Assembly: GCF_032118995.1 (NCBI RefSeq)
Contig: NC_092653.1
Location: forward strand, 24,571,202 to 24,635,201
Length of the DNA: 64,000 nt
Source: Asterias amurensis
Lineage: Eukaryota > Echinodermata > Asteroidea > Forcipulatida > Asteriidae
Direction of reading: 5' to 3'
Shown: piece by piece, positions 24,914-36,820 of the stretch
Layout: each line of letters begins with the position of its first letter
How positions within the stretch are numbered: position 1 is the first letter of the stretch
The notes under the pieces: generated by a model
Told to the model about the DNA's origin: nothing
Databases searched by the model: none
Seen by the model: the letters and a program-made list of their open reading frames with translations, nothing else
Program-made: the position numbers and the translations under genes

Positions 24914-25281
24914 AAGCCATTGGACCCTTTCGGTACAGAAAAAAAAAAAAAAAGTTCACAGATTTACAAATAATTTACAGGGTTTATAGAAGGTAATGGT
25001 GAAAGACTTCTCTTGAAATATTAGTCCATGAAATGCTTTACTTTTTGAAAAAACGGTAAAACAATATAAACTCTCGTTAACGAGAATTACGGATTTGTTA
25101 TAAACACATGTCATGACACGGCGAATTGCGCGAAAACAGGAGTGGGTTTTCCCGTTATTTTCTCCCGACTCCGATGTCCGATTGAGCCTAAATTTCCACA
25201 GGATTGTTATTTTATATATAAGTTGTGATACACGAAGTGTGGGACTTGGACAATACTGTTTACCGAAAGTGTACAATGGCT
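24914..25281. mobile_element. TTAA-flanked miniature element, family B, inside the larger element
   Basis: TTAA at 24910-24913 and 25282-25285, with the central palindrome present. Very close to the copy at 10953-11313 read in reverse. It lies within the 24042-28629 element and therefore entered it later or was carried by it. Confidence 0.88.
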
Positions 25282-25618
25282 TTAACAACAACTACAAGTA
25301 AAGATCAATTTCATAAACTAACTCTTGCCATACTACCACACTACAACGTTACACTTATAGTAAAGCAGCTTCCCATTCAGGGACAAATCTACCAGCTACA
25401 TTGTACTTATGATGCTAGTCCTCGTGTTATAATGAAACACAACACAACGGGGCCAAGGAACCCCTCCTCTCTTCGAAGTATTTCGTCACCGTACCGACCG
25501 AACGAGGCTTGTCCGGCTCACACCGGTGGCCTGTATACCGTCCGGCAGCGCATTCAGACCCATTATACATCATAGCGATTCCCATTCCATACAGCTAACG
25601 TACAGCGCACACACACAC

Positions 25619-26839
25619 AAGTCAATGGGAAACTACACAACCATACACAAGTCAATGGGAAACTACACAACCATACACAAGTCAATGGGAAACTACACAA
25701 CCATACACTAGTCAATGGGAAACTACACAACCATACACAGGTCAATGGGAAACTACGCCACCATACATAAGTCAATGGGAAACTACACAACCATACACAA
25801 GTCAATGGACACTTCACAACCATACACAAGTCAATGGGAATTGACACAACCATACACAAAACAATTGGAAACTACACAACCATACACATGTCAATGGGAA
25901 ACTACACAATCATAGACCAGTCAATGGGAAACTATACAACCATACACAAACTCAATGGGAAACTACACAACCATACACAAGTCAATGGGAAACTACACAA
26001 CCATACATAAGTCAATGGGAAACTAAACAACCATACACAGGTCGATGGGAAACTACACAACCATACACATGTCAATGGGAAACTACACAATCATGCATAA
26101 GTCAATGGGAAACTACACAACCATACACAAGTCAATGGACACTTCACAACCATACACAAGTCTATGGGAATTGACACAACCATACACAAAACAATGGGAA
26201 ACTACACAACCATACACATGTCAATGGGAAACTACACAACCATACACAAGTCAATGGGAAACTACACAACCAAACACATGTCAATGGGAAACTACACAAC
26301 CGTACACAAGTCAATGGACACTTCACAACCATACACAAGTCAATGGGAATCGACACAACCATACACAAGTCAATGGGAAACTACACAACCATACACTTGT
26401 TAATGGGAAACTACACAACCATACACCAGTCAATGGGAAACTACACAACCATACACAAGTCAATGGGACACTTCACAACCATACACAGGTCAATGGGAAT
26501 TGACACGACCATACACCAGTCAATGGGAAACTATACATACATACACAAGTCAATGGGAAACTACACAACCATACACAAGTCAATGGGAAACTGCACAACC
26601 ATTCACAAGTCAATGGGAAACTACACAACCATACACAAGTCAATGGGAATTGACGCAACCATACACAAGTCAATGGGAAACTACACAACCACACACCAGT
26701 CAATGGGAAACTACACAACCAAACACAAGTCAATGGGACAACCAAACACAAGTCAATGGGAAACTACACAACCATACACAAGTCAATGGGAAACTACACA
26801 ACCATACACATGTCAATGGGAAACTACACAACAATACAC
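25619..26839 (+). repeat. 30-bp minisatellite, left array
   Basis: About 41 head-to-tail units beginning GTCAATGGGAAACTACACAA. Variants (29-bp GGACACTTC unit, GGGAATTGAC unit) recur in order about 330 bases apart (25801 and 26131), showing higher-order structure. As 30 is divisible by three, long frames stay open on both strands; these are not genes. Confidence 0.95.
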
Positions 26840-26848
26840 CAGTCAATG

Positions 26849-27537
26849 TAGCCTTCCTCAAGGCAGTCAAATTATTCACTTCGAAAAAAGACCGCCGTTG
26901 TATAAAACCCACCTGTATTCACTACGCGTAACATCCCCCCGACATGAAGCCCCCGTACACTATCCGCATGCAGAGGCCATCAGGCCGACAGCCTTGTAGG
27001 GTCTGTGTTGAAGCCACTGACCTCATTACTATAATAAGCGAAGAGTTCCCACGGTCAGCTCATTACCATAATGCCCGCGAAAGACGAGACATGTCTACAT
27101 CATCACACACCACCACCAAGGACGCTCAGCGAGCATGATAGGCGTGCGTGATTGGACGTCAACATGAATAATTCATTTGCCTCCCATCCTGTGTTGGCTG
27201 ATAGGTCTGACAAATGATATACATATTCATGAGCTGCATACAAGCATATCCGAGAGCCCCCCCCCCCCAATTTTTTCCACTAGTGGAATTTTTTCAATAC
27301 AACACATTAAACCCAGAAAATACAGACCCGACAAAGCTATTGGCCTGCGGCCTCCGCATGCGGTTAGTGGTACGAGTGCGATGACTTGTGTAAACAGTTT
27401 TCGTACGAGTACAAGCTGACAGTGTGTATACGGTTGGGTCATGCGATGTGATCGCTCGCATCACAAACAGGGTATATGGGTGGGTTTACAGCGGCATCTT
27501 TTCCGAGCGAACGGTGCGACAGCCTTGAGCAAGGCTA
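26849..27537. mobile_element. 689-bp nested relative with 9-bp target duplication
   Basis: Left end TAGCCTTCCTCAAGGC and right end GCCTTGAGCAAGGCTA are inverted and matching continues for about 60 bases. CAGTCAATG, part of a minisatellite unit, is duplicated at 26840-26848 and 27538-27546. Noncoding. Confidence 0.88.
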
Positions 27538-27546
27538 CAGTCAATG

Positions 27547-28395
27547 GGAAACTACACAACCATACACAAGTCAATGGGAAACTACACAACCATACACAAG
27601 TCAATGGGAAACTACACAACCATACACAAGTCAATAGGAATTGACACAACCATACACCAGTCAATGGGAAACTATACAACCATACACAAGGGAATGGGAA
27701 ACTACACAACCATACATAAGTCAATGGGAAACTACACAACCATACACAAGTCAATGGGAAACTACACAACCACGCACACACGAATGGGAAACTACACAAC
27801 CATACACAAGTAACGGGTAACTACGCAACCATACACATGTCAATGGGAAACTACACAACCATACACAAGTCGATGGGAAACTACACAACCGCACACAAGT
27901 CAATAGGTAACTACTCAACCATAAAAAGTCAATGGGAAACTACACAACCATACACAAGTCGATGGGAAACTACACAACCATACACAAGTCAATGGGAAAT
28001 TACACAACCATACACAAGTCAATGTGACACTTCACAACCATACCCAAGTCAATGTGACACTTCACAACCATACACAAGTCAATGGGAAACTACACAACCA
28101 TACACAAGTCAATGGACACTTCACAACCATACACAAGTCAATGGGAATCGACACAACCATACACAAGTCAATGGGAAACTACACAACCATACACTTGTTA
28201 ATGGGAAACTACACAACCATACACCAGTCAATGGGAAACTACACAACCATACACAAGTCAATGGGACACTTCACAACCATACACAAGTCAATGGGAAACT
28301 ACACAACCATACACAAGTCAATGGGAATTGACACAACCATACGCAAGTCAATGGGAATATACACACCCATACACAATTCAAATGAGACACTACAC
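27547..28395 (+). repeat. 30-bp minisatellite, right array
   Basis: About 28 units continuing the array beyond the nested element. A block of about 185 bases (28102-28287) matches 26303-26487 including rare variants. Confidence 0.95.
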
Positions 28396-28629
28396 AACCA
28401 CGCACACGGATGTGGCATGATTGGTAGCAGTAATACGTCATTCTCAATCGCGTCTGTGATTGGCCAAGGTTTAGAATGATATGCCCAGATCATGCACGCC
28501 CTTTCATCGGAATTCCGATAAAGCTGTTACAGACCCATCAAGGCTCTTGTTTGAGCCACGTGTGCGAAGTTGAAAGTAGAAAGACACGACCGTACTCACG
28601 ACTTCGCCAACAGCCTTGAGTCAAGGCTA

Positions 28630-28864
28630 TTGTCACACGAAGTTGCGTGCGTTTAGATGGTTTGATTTCGAGACCTCAAGTTCTAAACTTGAGGTCTTGA
28701 AATCAAATTCGTGGAAAATTACTTCTTTCTCGAAAACTTCTCCACTTCAAAGGGAGCTGTTCTCACAGTGTGTTATACCACCAACCTCTCCCCATTACTG
28801 GTCACCAAGTGAGGTTTTATGCTAATAATTATTTTTTAGTAATTACCAATAGTTTCCACTGCCT
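28630..28864. mobile_element. Family A miniature element, right fragment of a split copy
   Basis: Starts with the duplicated TTGTCACAC and continues family A through the central palindrome to the end CCACTGCCT before TTAA (28865-28868). Together with 23888-24041 it forms one complete copy around the insertion. Confidence 0.85.
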
Positions 28865-29198
28865 TTAAACAACAAGAGGGCGCCATTTCAGGCAATAATG
28901 TGTTAACCATAGTGTAGATTAAAAGCCACAACCACAGACCTGGAACCAAGTCTAGCGACCGTCTAGCAACCAAAGAAAACCGATTTAGTCATTTTTCAAA
29001 AACATGTACACAGCTCTGAAAAAAAATAAATATTCAACATCGCCCTCTTGTGGTATGTACTGGGCCCCTGTCTTTATCCGCAAGGATAAAAGATAAGCAA
29101 GGATGTGGTATAATAGGAAGGCACTAAAAACTAACCTCTACAGCGGTTCGGAACTTTTCGTGTGCTCTCGGTACGGTTCGCGACGATGCCCCACGCAG

Positions 29199-29765
29199 CA
29201 GGTTTGGGGAGTTGTTACATAAAAGTGGACTAACCAGAAGGACCTGGTTGTTAATGATTTCATGTCTAAAAGATGCATGTACTGATTCCTAGACCTCTTT
29301 ATTCAAGTACATTTGTAGCAGCAGGTTTGGGGAGTTGTTACATTAAGAGTGGACTAACCACTGGGACCTGGTTGTTTATATTTTCATGTTTAAAAGATCC
29401 CAGCACTGCTTCAGACCTCTTTATTCAAGTACATTTGTAGCAGCAGGTTTGGTGAGTTGTTACATAAGAGTGGACTAACCACTAGGACCTGGTTGTTTAT
29501 ATTTTCATGTCTAAAAGATCAGTACTGCTTCAGACCTCCATATTAAAGTACATTTGTAGCAGCAGGTTTGGGGAGTTGTTACATAAGAGTGGACTAACCT
29601 CTGGGACCTGGTTGTTTATATTTTCATGTTAAAAAGATGCAAGCACTGCTTCAGACCTCTTTATTCAAGTACATTTGTAGCAGCAGGTTTGGGGAGTTGT
29701 TACATAAGAGTGGACTAACCACTAGGACCTGGTTGTTAAATATTTTCATGTCTAAAAGATGCAAG
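29199..29765 (+). repeat. Tandem repeat, about 120-bp unit, five copies
   Basis: Units start GCAGCAGGTTTGGGGAGTTG and end ATTCAAGTACATTTGTA; first and last copies are the most diverged or incomplete. Noncoding. Confidence 0.92.
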
Positions 29766-30064
29766 CATATGCAAAATGACGTCATAAGGTCATTCTCGCT
29801 CGGGTATTGCATGCATGGTGGACACGGTACTTGCTTGGTAATGTTGGTGTAGAATTTGGGAGGTCAAATGTGAATCTAACGCCGGTTTCACGCCGGTCTA
29901 TGGCGTTATTCACGTGCCTCGAAGTGTGACGTCAGGTGTTCAGGCTAAGTTTCAGCAAGTTATAATGCAATACATGTATAGACCATAGACTGGTACCATG
30001 TCTTTATCGGCAATGATAATGACAGGTATATGTACACACATAGGCTACTATGGGTATATTTTTT

Positions 30065-30095
30065 TCCTGAACCGAAAGGGTCCAACGGCTTTAAT
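30065..30095. mobile_element. Family B end fragment
   Basis: CCGAAAGGGTCCAACGGCTT before TAA matches the right end of family B; nothing more of the element remains. Confidence 0.5.
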
Positions 30096-30139
30096 GTCGC
30101 ATTTCTCTTTAATGATACTCACTATGGATTCCTTATTAA

Positions 30140-30521
30140 AGGAACACGTTGCCTTGGATCGGTCGAGTTGGTCTTTGAAAAGCGTTTGTAACCGTTTTTT
30201 ATAAAATGCATATGGGTGGAAAGATGTTGTAAAAGTAGAATACAATGATCCACACAAACATGCCTCGAAATTGCGTGGTTTTCCTTTTACCTTGTCGACT
30301 AACACGTCGGCCATTTATGGGGGTCAACATTTTGACTCCCATAAATGGCCGACCATGTTAGTTCGCACAGTAGAAGGAAAACCACGCAATTTCGAGGCAA
30401 ACTTGTGTGGATCATTGTATTCTACTTTTAAAACGTCTTTCCAACCATATGCATTTTATAAAAAACGGTTACAAACGCTTTTGTTTTGACCAACTCGTCC
30501 GATCCAAGGCAACGTGTTCCT
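30140..30521. mobile_element. TTAA-flanked foldback element, family C
   Basis: TTAA at 30136-30139 and 30522-30525. Ends AGGAACACGTTGCCTTGGAT. The two arms match along almost their whole length (about 190 bases each) and meet at GGCCATTTATGG..CCATAAATGGCC, so the entire element is one imperfect palindrome. Confidence 0.88.
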
Positions 30522-31086
30522 TTAAATGGAACTCACAATAATTATGATAAGTTTATACAAATATGCAAATGCAGGAAATCATTTGTATCGTTGTAAGAGC
30601 AAATTCTAGGGAGTAACACTATGCCATTACAGCATGTCTTCTCCAAGTTGTACGCGTACGTGTTGCAGGGGTGAAATTCATTGCTGACAAAAATGCCCGA
30701 TGTAAAAAAGTGTCAACAGTTTGGAAGGAAATGATAAAGTTTCGAAATTTTAGGAGGAAATGATGCAGTTTCCGGCTTTATGTCACCCTGGGGTTTAGCT
30801 TTAAGGAATAATTTCCAAAACAGAGAAGTGGATCAAAGAGCAGGATTTATTTAAACACTTATGTTCCGGTCGTTTTCCTTCGACGGGTGGATACACAAAC
30901 AAAATTTGAATTCAGAAATCAGGGAGCTAAACTTACCGATGTGGCTCCGGTCTCACTGGTGCTCCTGGTTTAGTCCGTGGATGCCTTTGAGTAACAACGG
31001 CTGTCTCATTTGATATGTTTTCCTGAAAATGAACGCACATTGGTAACAGTTAATTAATGACCATGAGAAGGGCACTCTCTTATGTT

Positions 31087-31121
31087 GGGGGGGGGGGGGT
31101 GGGGATGAGGGGGGGGGGGGG
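31087..31121 (+). repeat. Two G13 runs with a G4 between
   Basis: G13, T, G4, ATGA, G13. Potential G-quadruplex sequence. Confidence 0.95.
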
Positions 31122-31832
31122 TCTAGTACCAAACTGTGGTTGACACGAAGTTTGCCGACAGGATACATTTCGATTTCGACTCGGTGTTGTACGGTGGTAG
31201 TAGGAGCTGTGTTATTTTGGCTCGGTTATTATCGAGTCTCGGTTATTATCTATTGCTTCTCGAGGACTTCAGTTTTTAACCCTTTGGTAAACAAAGGGAT
31301 AATTTTCGAAACCTTACATAAGAAAAAACACGTGATTGGTTTTCTTTTTAATTAGATAAAGATTCATTATTAGTGTAGTACAACTAATACCTTTAAAAGT
31401 GAAAACAAATCGAGCTATATGCACTGCCCAAGGCATAAGGGAAGAAAAAGAGCGCCAGGATCGTTCACCCAGGGGAATAAATTTGCGGTTATTTCTGATT
31501 TTCTTGAGAGCTGTGACCTCGCTAACATAATTATGACGATCTATTAATAGTCTTGAAAATAAGACCACATCCCTTCAATGAATGTTGTGACCTTATTTTA
31601 TTCCTTAACTCATTGTTCTCTCATTCGCGCATAAATGTTCACCTTATAAAAAAATGTACTGTTGATAACAATTTATACAAACTTCTCCAACTCCATGTAA
31701 ATCTCTCATTACATTCAAAGGCTGTGAAAAATAACACATTTAATTTACGTATAACAGCACCCTAAGTTTAAAGGGCATAACAATTTACATGTAGATGATT
31801 TAGCTTTGGGCTATGTTTTCTTTGTAATAAAT

Positions 31833-31847
31833 GGGGGGGGGGGGGGG
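31833..31847 (+). repeat. Poly-G run (15)
   Basis: Uninterrupted G15 in intergenic DNA. Confidence 0.95.
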
Positions 31848-33079
31848 TAACTCGGGATTGATTCTGTATGTCCACATTCTCTACGCCATTAAAATCGACA
31901 ACTCGTTATAGAGCAACAGAAATTCCAGTAAAATTACATCAGTTAAAACAGTCGCTTGTTTTTACATTGACCTCTATTCAATAAACTTTCCTGCTGTAGT
32001 TTTAAAATTTACTCTTATCGGCTGATAAATACAGTCATTTTCGTTGAAAATGGTTAATTCTTGTTTCCAGATTAGTCACCAAGTTTCCAATCTTCATGAT
32101 TCAGGGACTTTCTTTGACTCAAATCTTTACGTGGGCGCTATAGATCATCATAAATAAATGTGTATTTGCATTAAGTTATCAGGTCAGTACTATTTTTATC
32201 AGCAGCGGAATGCAACAGTTCGTTTATGCACGGGTAAAGGTCAATATTTATGAGTCACAAATCAGACGGTTTTAAAGTTTTTCGGCCAAGAATCATCAAG
32301 AACTATAGTAGCCCTATATCCGACTTATTTGACACAGAACACCCTTTTTCACAAGGACTTCTTTTTTAACATCGATCTGTTTCCCTCTCCAGTGCTGTTC
32401 AAGGTCTTCCAATCACCAAAGGTGAAAATTTCATCGATATATAATATGTTTTAGAGAGAAGAGTAAAAGAGTGTCTTATAATTATTGTGTCAGAGTTGTG
32501 TGAACACTTACTTATTAATGCTCAAACGTGTGTTTAAATTAATATTATTATATACATATAAAGACAAAACCCCTGTTTACTTTGAATTTGCTCTATCAAG
32601 GTTTCTAGCATTAAATATCAGTCACAACAGCTATAGATACATTATTTCCTAAAATTCTACGAAAATAAACGTATGGGCGTTCCAAACCTTCTTCCGATGA
32701 TATCTCAAAAACCTTCTCAATCCTTCACTCTACTAAAGCAGGTTGGTTGTATACTGTGTTGTATAACTGAAGCAGTTTGTGAATGATTGGTAACCTTATT
32801 ACACCTTTAAATGTTCAGGGGGCTTCTATACAGCTGCTCAATGTAAAACATCATGCCTTGGTTTTGTTTACAATGCGTCATAGCTTTCGATGCTTTGGCA
32901 TACATTCACTTGGGATCACGTTTTTACCCACCGCGAATTTCATCTTGATTCAGCATTTTAAACACCAGAATCCAGGGAAGGGTTAAAAGGTTTCATCAAA
33001 ACCCAGGGAAGCCAAGACTGCATTTTGGAATTTTCCAAAATATCCGAGTTTGTCAGAACGTGTTCCTTCCTTCCCTGAG

Positions 33080-33830
33080 TGCTTTTGGAAGGTTGCCACA
33101 TTTTGCTCCGTTTGGTGCAGAAATAGCTAAGTGTTGGTGGAAGTGCTGGGTTTAGAACACACAGGATGGAGTTTCTTTCGGGCTTTTCTGATGTTGTTGG
33201 TTGACGCCAAGTTTTGAAAAGCTATAGATGCTATTTCGTCTTTCTTTTCTCTTATGTGTGTTCTTTTGGACGGTGGCTACATTTTGCTCCATTTAGTGCA
33301 GCAACAGTTAAGTGGTTTGGTGGAAGTGCCAGATTTAGAACATACAGGATGGAGTTTCTTTCAGGCTTTTCTGATGTTGTTGGTTGAGGCCAAGTTTTCA
33401 AAATGTTATTTTATGTCTTCTTTTTACTTTCTCTGCTGTGTTCTTTTGGATGGTGGCCACATTTTGCTCCTTTTAGTGCAGCAACAGTTAAGTGGTTTGG
33501 TGGAAGTGCCATATTTAGAACATACAGGAGGATGGAGTTTCTTTCGGGCTTTTCTATTTCGTCTTTCTTTTCTCTCTTGTGTGTTCTTTTGGACGGTTGC
33601 CACAGCTTGCACCATTTCGGTGCAGCAACTGTCAAGTGTTTGGTGGAAGTGCCAGATTTAGAACACAGGATGGAGTTTCTTTCAGGCTTTTCTATTTCGT
33701 CTTTCTTTTCTCTCTTGTGTGTTCTTTTGGACGGTTGCCACAGCTTGCACCATTTCGGTAAGGCAACGGTCAAGTGTTTGGTGGAAGTGCCAGATTTAGA
33801 ACACAGGATGGAGTTTCGTTATATTTTCTG
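33080..33830 (+). repeat. Tandem repeat, 140-200-bp unit, five copies
   Basis: TTTTGGACGGTTGCCACA, GTGGAAGTGCCAGATTTAGA and GGATGGAGTTTCTTTC recur. Unit length falls from about 190 to 140 toward the right; a sixth, decayed copy follows to about 34020. The long frames on both strands are repeat translations. Confidence 0.9.
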
Positions 33831-34082
33831 ATGTTATAGGTGAGGCCAAATTGTGAACATGAACATCGTTATGCTATGTCTATTTTTGTTGTATGTTATT
33901 TTGGAAGGTTGCCAAAGTTTCCAACAATTTTGATGCTGCAATCTGGGTGTTTAGGGAGAAGTGCCAGGTTTATAACATTCAGGGTAGATTTTCTGTCTCC
34001 TTTTTCCGATAATTGTTAGTTGATGCCATGTTTTTAACTTCAACATCGTTATGCAAACGTCTTAATCCTTATTTTAAAGCAG

Positions 34083-34317
34083 CCCCAATCCCTAACTCTC
34101 TCGAGGACACGTTGTTTTGGACGCCTTCTGTGGGCTATAAAAAGACTACAGACCGGATGGTCGAGTTAAACCTCCAGAACCCACAACCCTCCATTCTGAA
34201 CTCTTCGTCCAATATTAAGTGTCAGACTGTTCAGTTCAATGCATATAGGACATATCTTCGTCCAAATTCGACCGTCCATGTGAAAAACAAGTGCATCATC
34301 AATCACGTGCTCGTGAG
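34083..34317 (+). CDS. Possible isolated coding exon, product unknown
   Basis: An open stretch of about 78 codons runs from a CAG acceptor-like site to an AG/GTATGT donor. Its translation (for example DTLFWTPSVGYKKTTDRMVEL) has balanced composition unlike the AT-rich spurious frames nearby. No domain was recognised and no convincing companion exons were found on either side. It follows directly on the 33080-33830 tandem repeat. It may be one exon of an unseen gene, a pseudogene fragment or chance. Confidence 0.25.
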
Positions 34318-34862
34318 GTATGTCAGTCACCGAATATTAAACAGAAAGTTACGTTTAAGGGAAAAGAACTCTTACAATATTGTTATAAGTATTAATAATA
34401 ATAATGTTAACAACATTATAATTTGCGCCACATATCCAACAAATTGCCCAAACGCGCTATACATCAAAAGAAGAACACTTTACATTATCAAAAGCTTTAA
34501 AAAATGCTAAAAAGATAAAACATTATAAATTAAGCCAGGCAAAACTTCAAAAAGTACGGTACAAAGTACAGTTCATTGTGTTCAGTAATTTTGTCAAAAA
34601 CAAAATAAGTACACAAGTCTTCAGTGTCAGCTTCTTCAAGGTAAAAAAACGTTCCCAAAACATTTGGATCATAACTTAGCGAGATTTAGATCATAAAGCT
34701 TTTTTATATTTTTACTTTTGTATAGGTGAAGTCGATTTTCTTTTACGTTTTTTGCAGAAAATAATCACGAAAACAAAACATATTTGTATTGTGGCCCTGC
34801 CCAGCATCTTGAGTATGCTTCTTTCATCCTATCTAGCTTTCTAATTTTAGACTGAGTTTCGA

Positions 34863-34878
34863 CCCCCCCCCCCCCCCC
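34863..34878 (+). repeat. Poly-C run (16)
   Basis: Uninterrupted C16, intergenic. Confidence 0.95.
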
Positions 34879-35811
34879 AAACGTGTTTTTTTTTATACTA
34901 ACAACTGAAAGGTCATTTCTTTTTAATAGCATTAAAATAATTTGACCCGGAAATCGCTTTGCCGCAAGACGGATATGCTAATTAAAATGTATTAGAGAGG
35001 GCCCACTCACTGAATAAACAAATCAATTAAACTCATGACTTATAATGTATTGTCATCGCCCAAAAAGAGTTCAACCATGAGATTCAGAGATTAATGATGG
35101 ATGACTGATGTGTGGGTTCAAATTGGAGAAATTAACCGCTCCTGAACCTCAACTTCGTTAATGAGAGATGTAAGCAATATACACAAGTCAATATTTTGAG
35201 ATGAAGTTCCCTTATCATTGAGAACTGCCGGCGTTTAAAGTTATTTTTGATTAGTAAATGCAAACACACTTTGTGATTTACATTGTTCGAACTCGGTGGA
35301 TGCGTTTCAGTAAAACAACGAAATATTTCATATTGTCTTATAAATACCCAAGCGTTTCGACCCTAGCAGAGGGGATTTCATGAGAGCTAAGTGACGAGAA
35401 AGACTCATAGGGTCAAAACACCATACTACTAATATTTTGTTGCATTAACACCATTTGGTTGGTAAGCAGTTTGTAACAGCATTTTTTTCTTCTCATTTTC
35501 GTTTTAGTTAACTTTTCCCATACTGTTCGTAATCATGCTTTATTTGACAGCTGCATTAAAAAAACGATAATTTGCGTTGTCCTTGTATGGGGACCAGGGA
35601 ATAAAAAAAAGTGGGACGAGGTCTTGGACGTCTGTTACTCACCGGCAGCGTCGTGGCCGTGCGATAAAAAACCTCGGCCCGGTCCTTTATCACACGGCCA
35701 CTAGGTTACCCTGCAGGTTTTAAACGAAGGTTCAAGACCGAGTCACTACTCTTTGATTCTAATTCATAAATACCCCTTAAGTTTGATTAAACGCAGACAT
35801 GTTGGAAAACT

Positions 35812-35828
35812 GGGGGGGGGGGGGGGGG
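35812..35828 (+). repeat. Poly-G run (17)
   Basis: Uninterrupted G17, intergenic. Confidence 0.95.
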
Positions 35829-36020
35829 ATCAGTAATTTTTAAGTTCTTGTCATCATCTCATGCTCCGTTTCGTGAAGCGTCAACATGAATTAGTGACAT
35901 TAGTGGCATTTTGTCACCATGATCAAAAGCGTTTCTCGTTTTTCCTAATTTTCAGCATTCTGCTTTCGAAAAAAGATTAGCAGAAATTACGTGGAAAAGG
36001 AACGTTGAAAGGAAACGTTA

Positions 36021-36315
36021 AACAACTAGACACAAGTCAACATCGCACCGTAAATAACACACACTTATTTTATAATATTAACAAGGGCCCACATATTGAG
36101 CTGCTTAAACGCAAAACTAGCTTAGAACAAAACAAAATTATGCTTAGCGGAAAAGGATTCCACAGTCGTCATTAGTTCCTATGTCCTCAACCACAAAAGC
36201 TATTTTGACAGTCTCTACATCATAATATGAAAGGGCTTTACGTGCGAAGTCTGTTAACATTATAAAATAAGTCTGTGTTATTTACGGGGCGATGTTGACT
36301 TTTGTCTAGTTGTTG
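36021..36315. mobile_element. Palindromic miniature element
   Basis: Inverted arms of about 55 bases: AACAACTAGACACAAGTC.. at the left and ..GACTTTTGTCTAGTTGTTG at the right, about 295 bases in all. No clear target duplication. Confidence 0.7.
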
Positions 36316-36820
36316 CATTTCAAGCAGCCCGATGTAATTTCACAAAATAAGAATGACCAAAGTGACAAACCCTATTAAAAATGTAGCGTTTGTTGGTATC
36401 CTGCTTATGAGTGCTTAACAGAATGTTTAAAGCAATATTTTTTGCTTTTAAGCAGCCTCATGGCATTTGGCCCTGCCTGTACGGTCATTTTAATTGGACA
36501 TAGTGTGCCATATACATGTGTCCGACCAAACAGAATGCATGCCATGCTGTATAGGCGGGGAGGGGGGAGGAAAATCAGCGAATAGGACAGTGGTTCTATT
36601 TGTGTCTTTTTGAGGATGCAGAACGTGATTGAAGTAATTACGTACTTTGATGACGCACTACCTCCCCTTTACATCATGACCTGTTCCTAAAATACATTAT
36701 AACCATGCGATGATGTCATCTAAATGGAAAACGCACGGGTATTAACTTTCCCTTATTTATACATTATCAATTAGTGAACATTTTTTGAGATGGTTGTAAA
36801 GTGAAATTTTGTTAGATTAA

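Larger units (their letters stand above)
24042..28629. mobile_element. 4,588-bp element with TAGCCTTGA ends and 9-bp target duplication
   Basis: Ends TAGCCTTGATCAAGGC (left) and GCCTTGAGTCAAGGCTA (right) are inverted. TTGTCACAC is duplicated at 24033-24041 and 28630-28638 and interrupts a family A element. A second inverted pair lies inside (24241-24266 against 28510-28535). The interior holds a family B element, a 30-bp minisatellite and a nested relative; no transposase frame was recognised, so it is non-autonomous. A 9-bp duplication and foldback-like, tandem-rich interior suggest the Mutator/foldback group (inference). Confidence 0.88.
30526..33079. other. No gene seen; poly-G runs
   Basis: AT-rich DNA with poly-G runs at 31087-31121 and 31833-31847. 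No exon with convincing splice sites and composition was found. Confidence 0.45.

Noticed and set aside
25563-28331. Many long open frames on both strands (MGNYTTIHKS-type repeats)
   Set aside because: Translations of a 30-bp minisatellite whose unit length is a multiple of three; frames are open in several phases at once and have no start context, domain or splice structure.
25619-28395. CRISPR array, suggested by regular 30-bp spacing
   Set aside because: Units are contiguous with no unique spacers, and the genome is an intron-bearing animal one.
33254-33831. Open frames of 120-142 codons on both strands
   Set aside because: Translations of the 33080-33830 tandem repeat, with internally repeated peptide blocks and overlapping frames.
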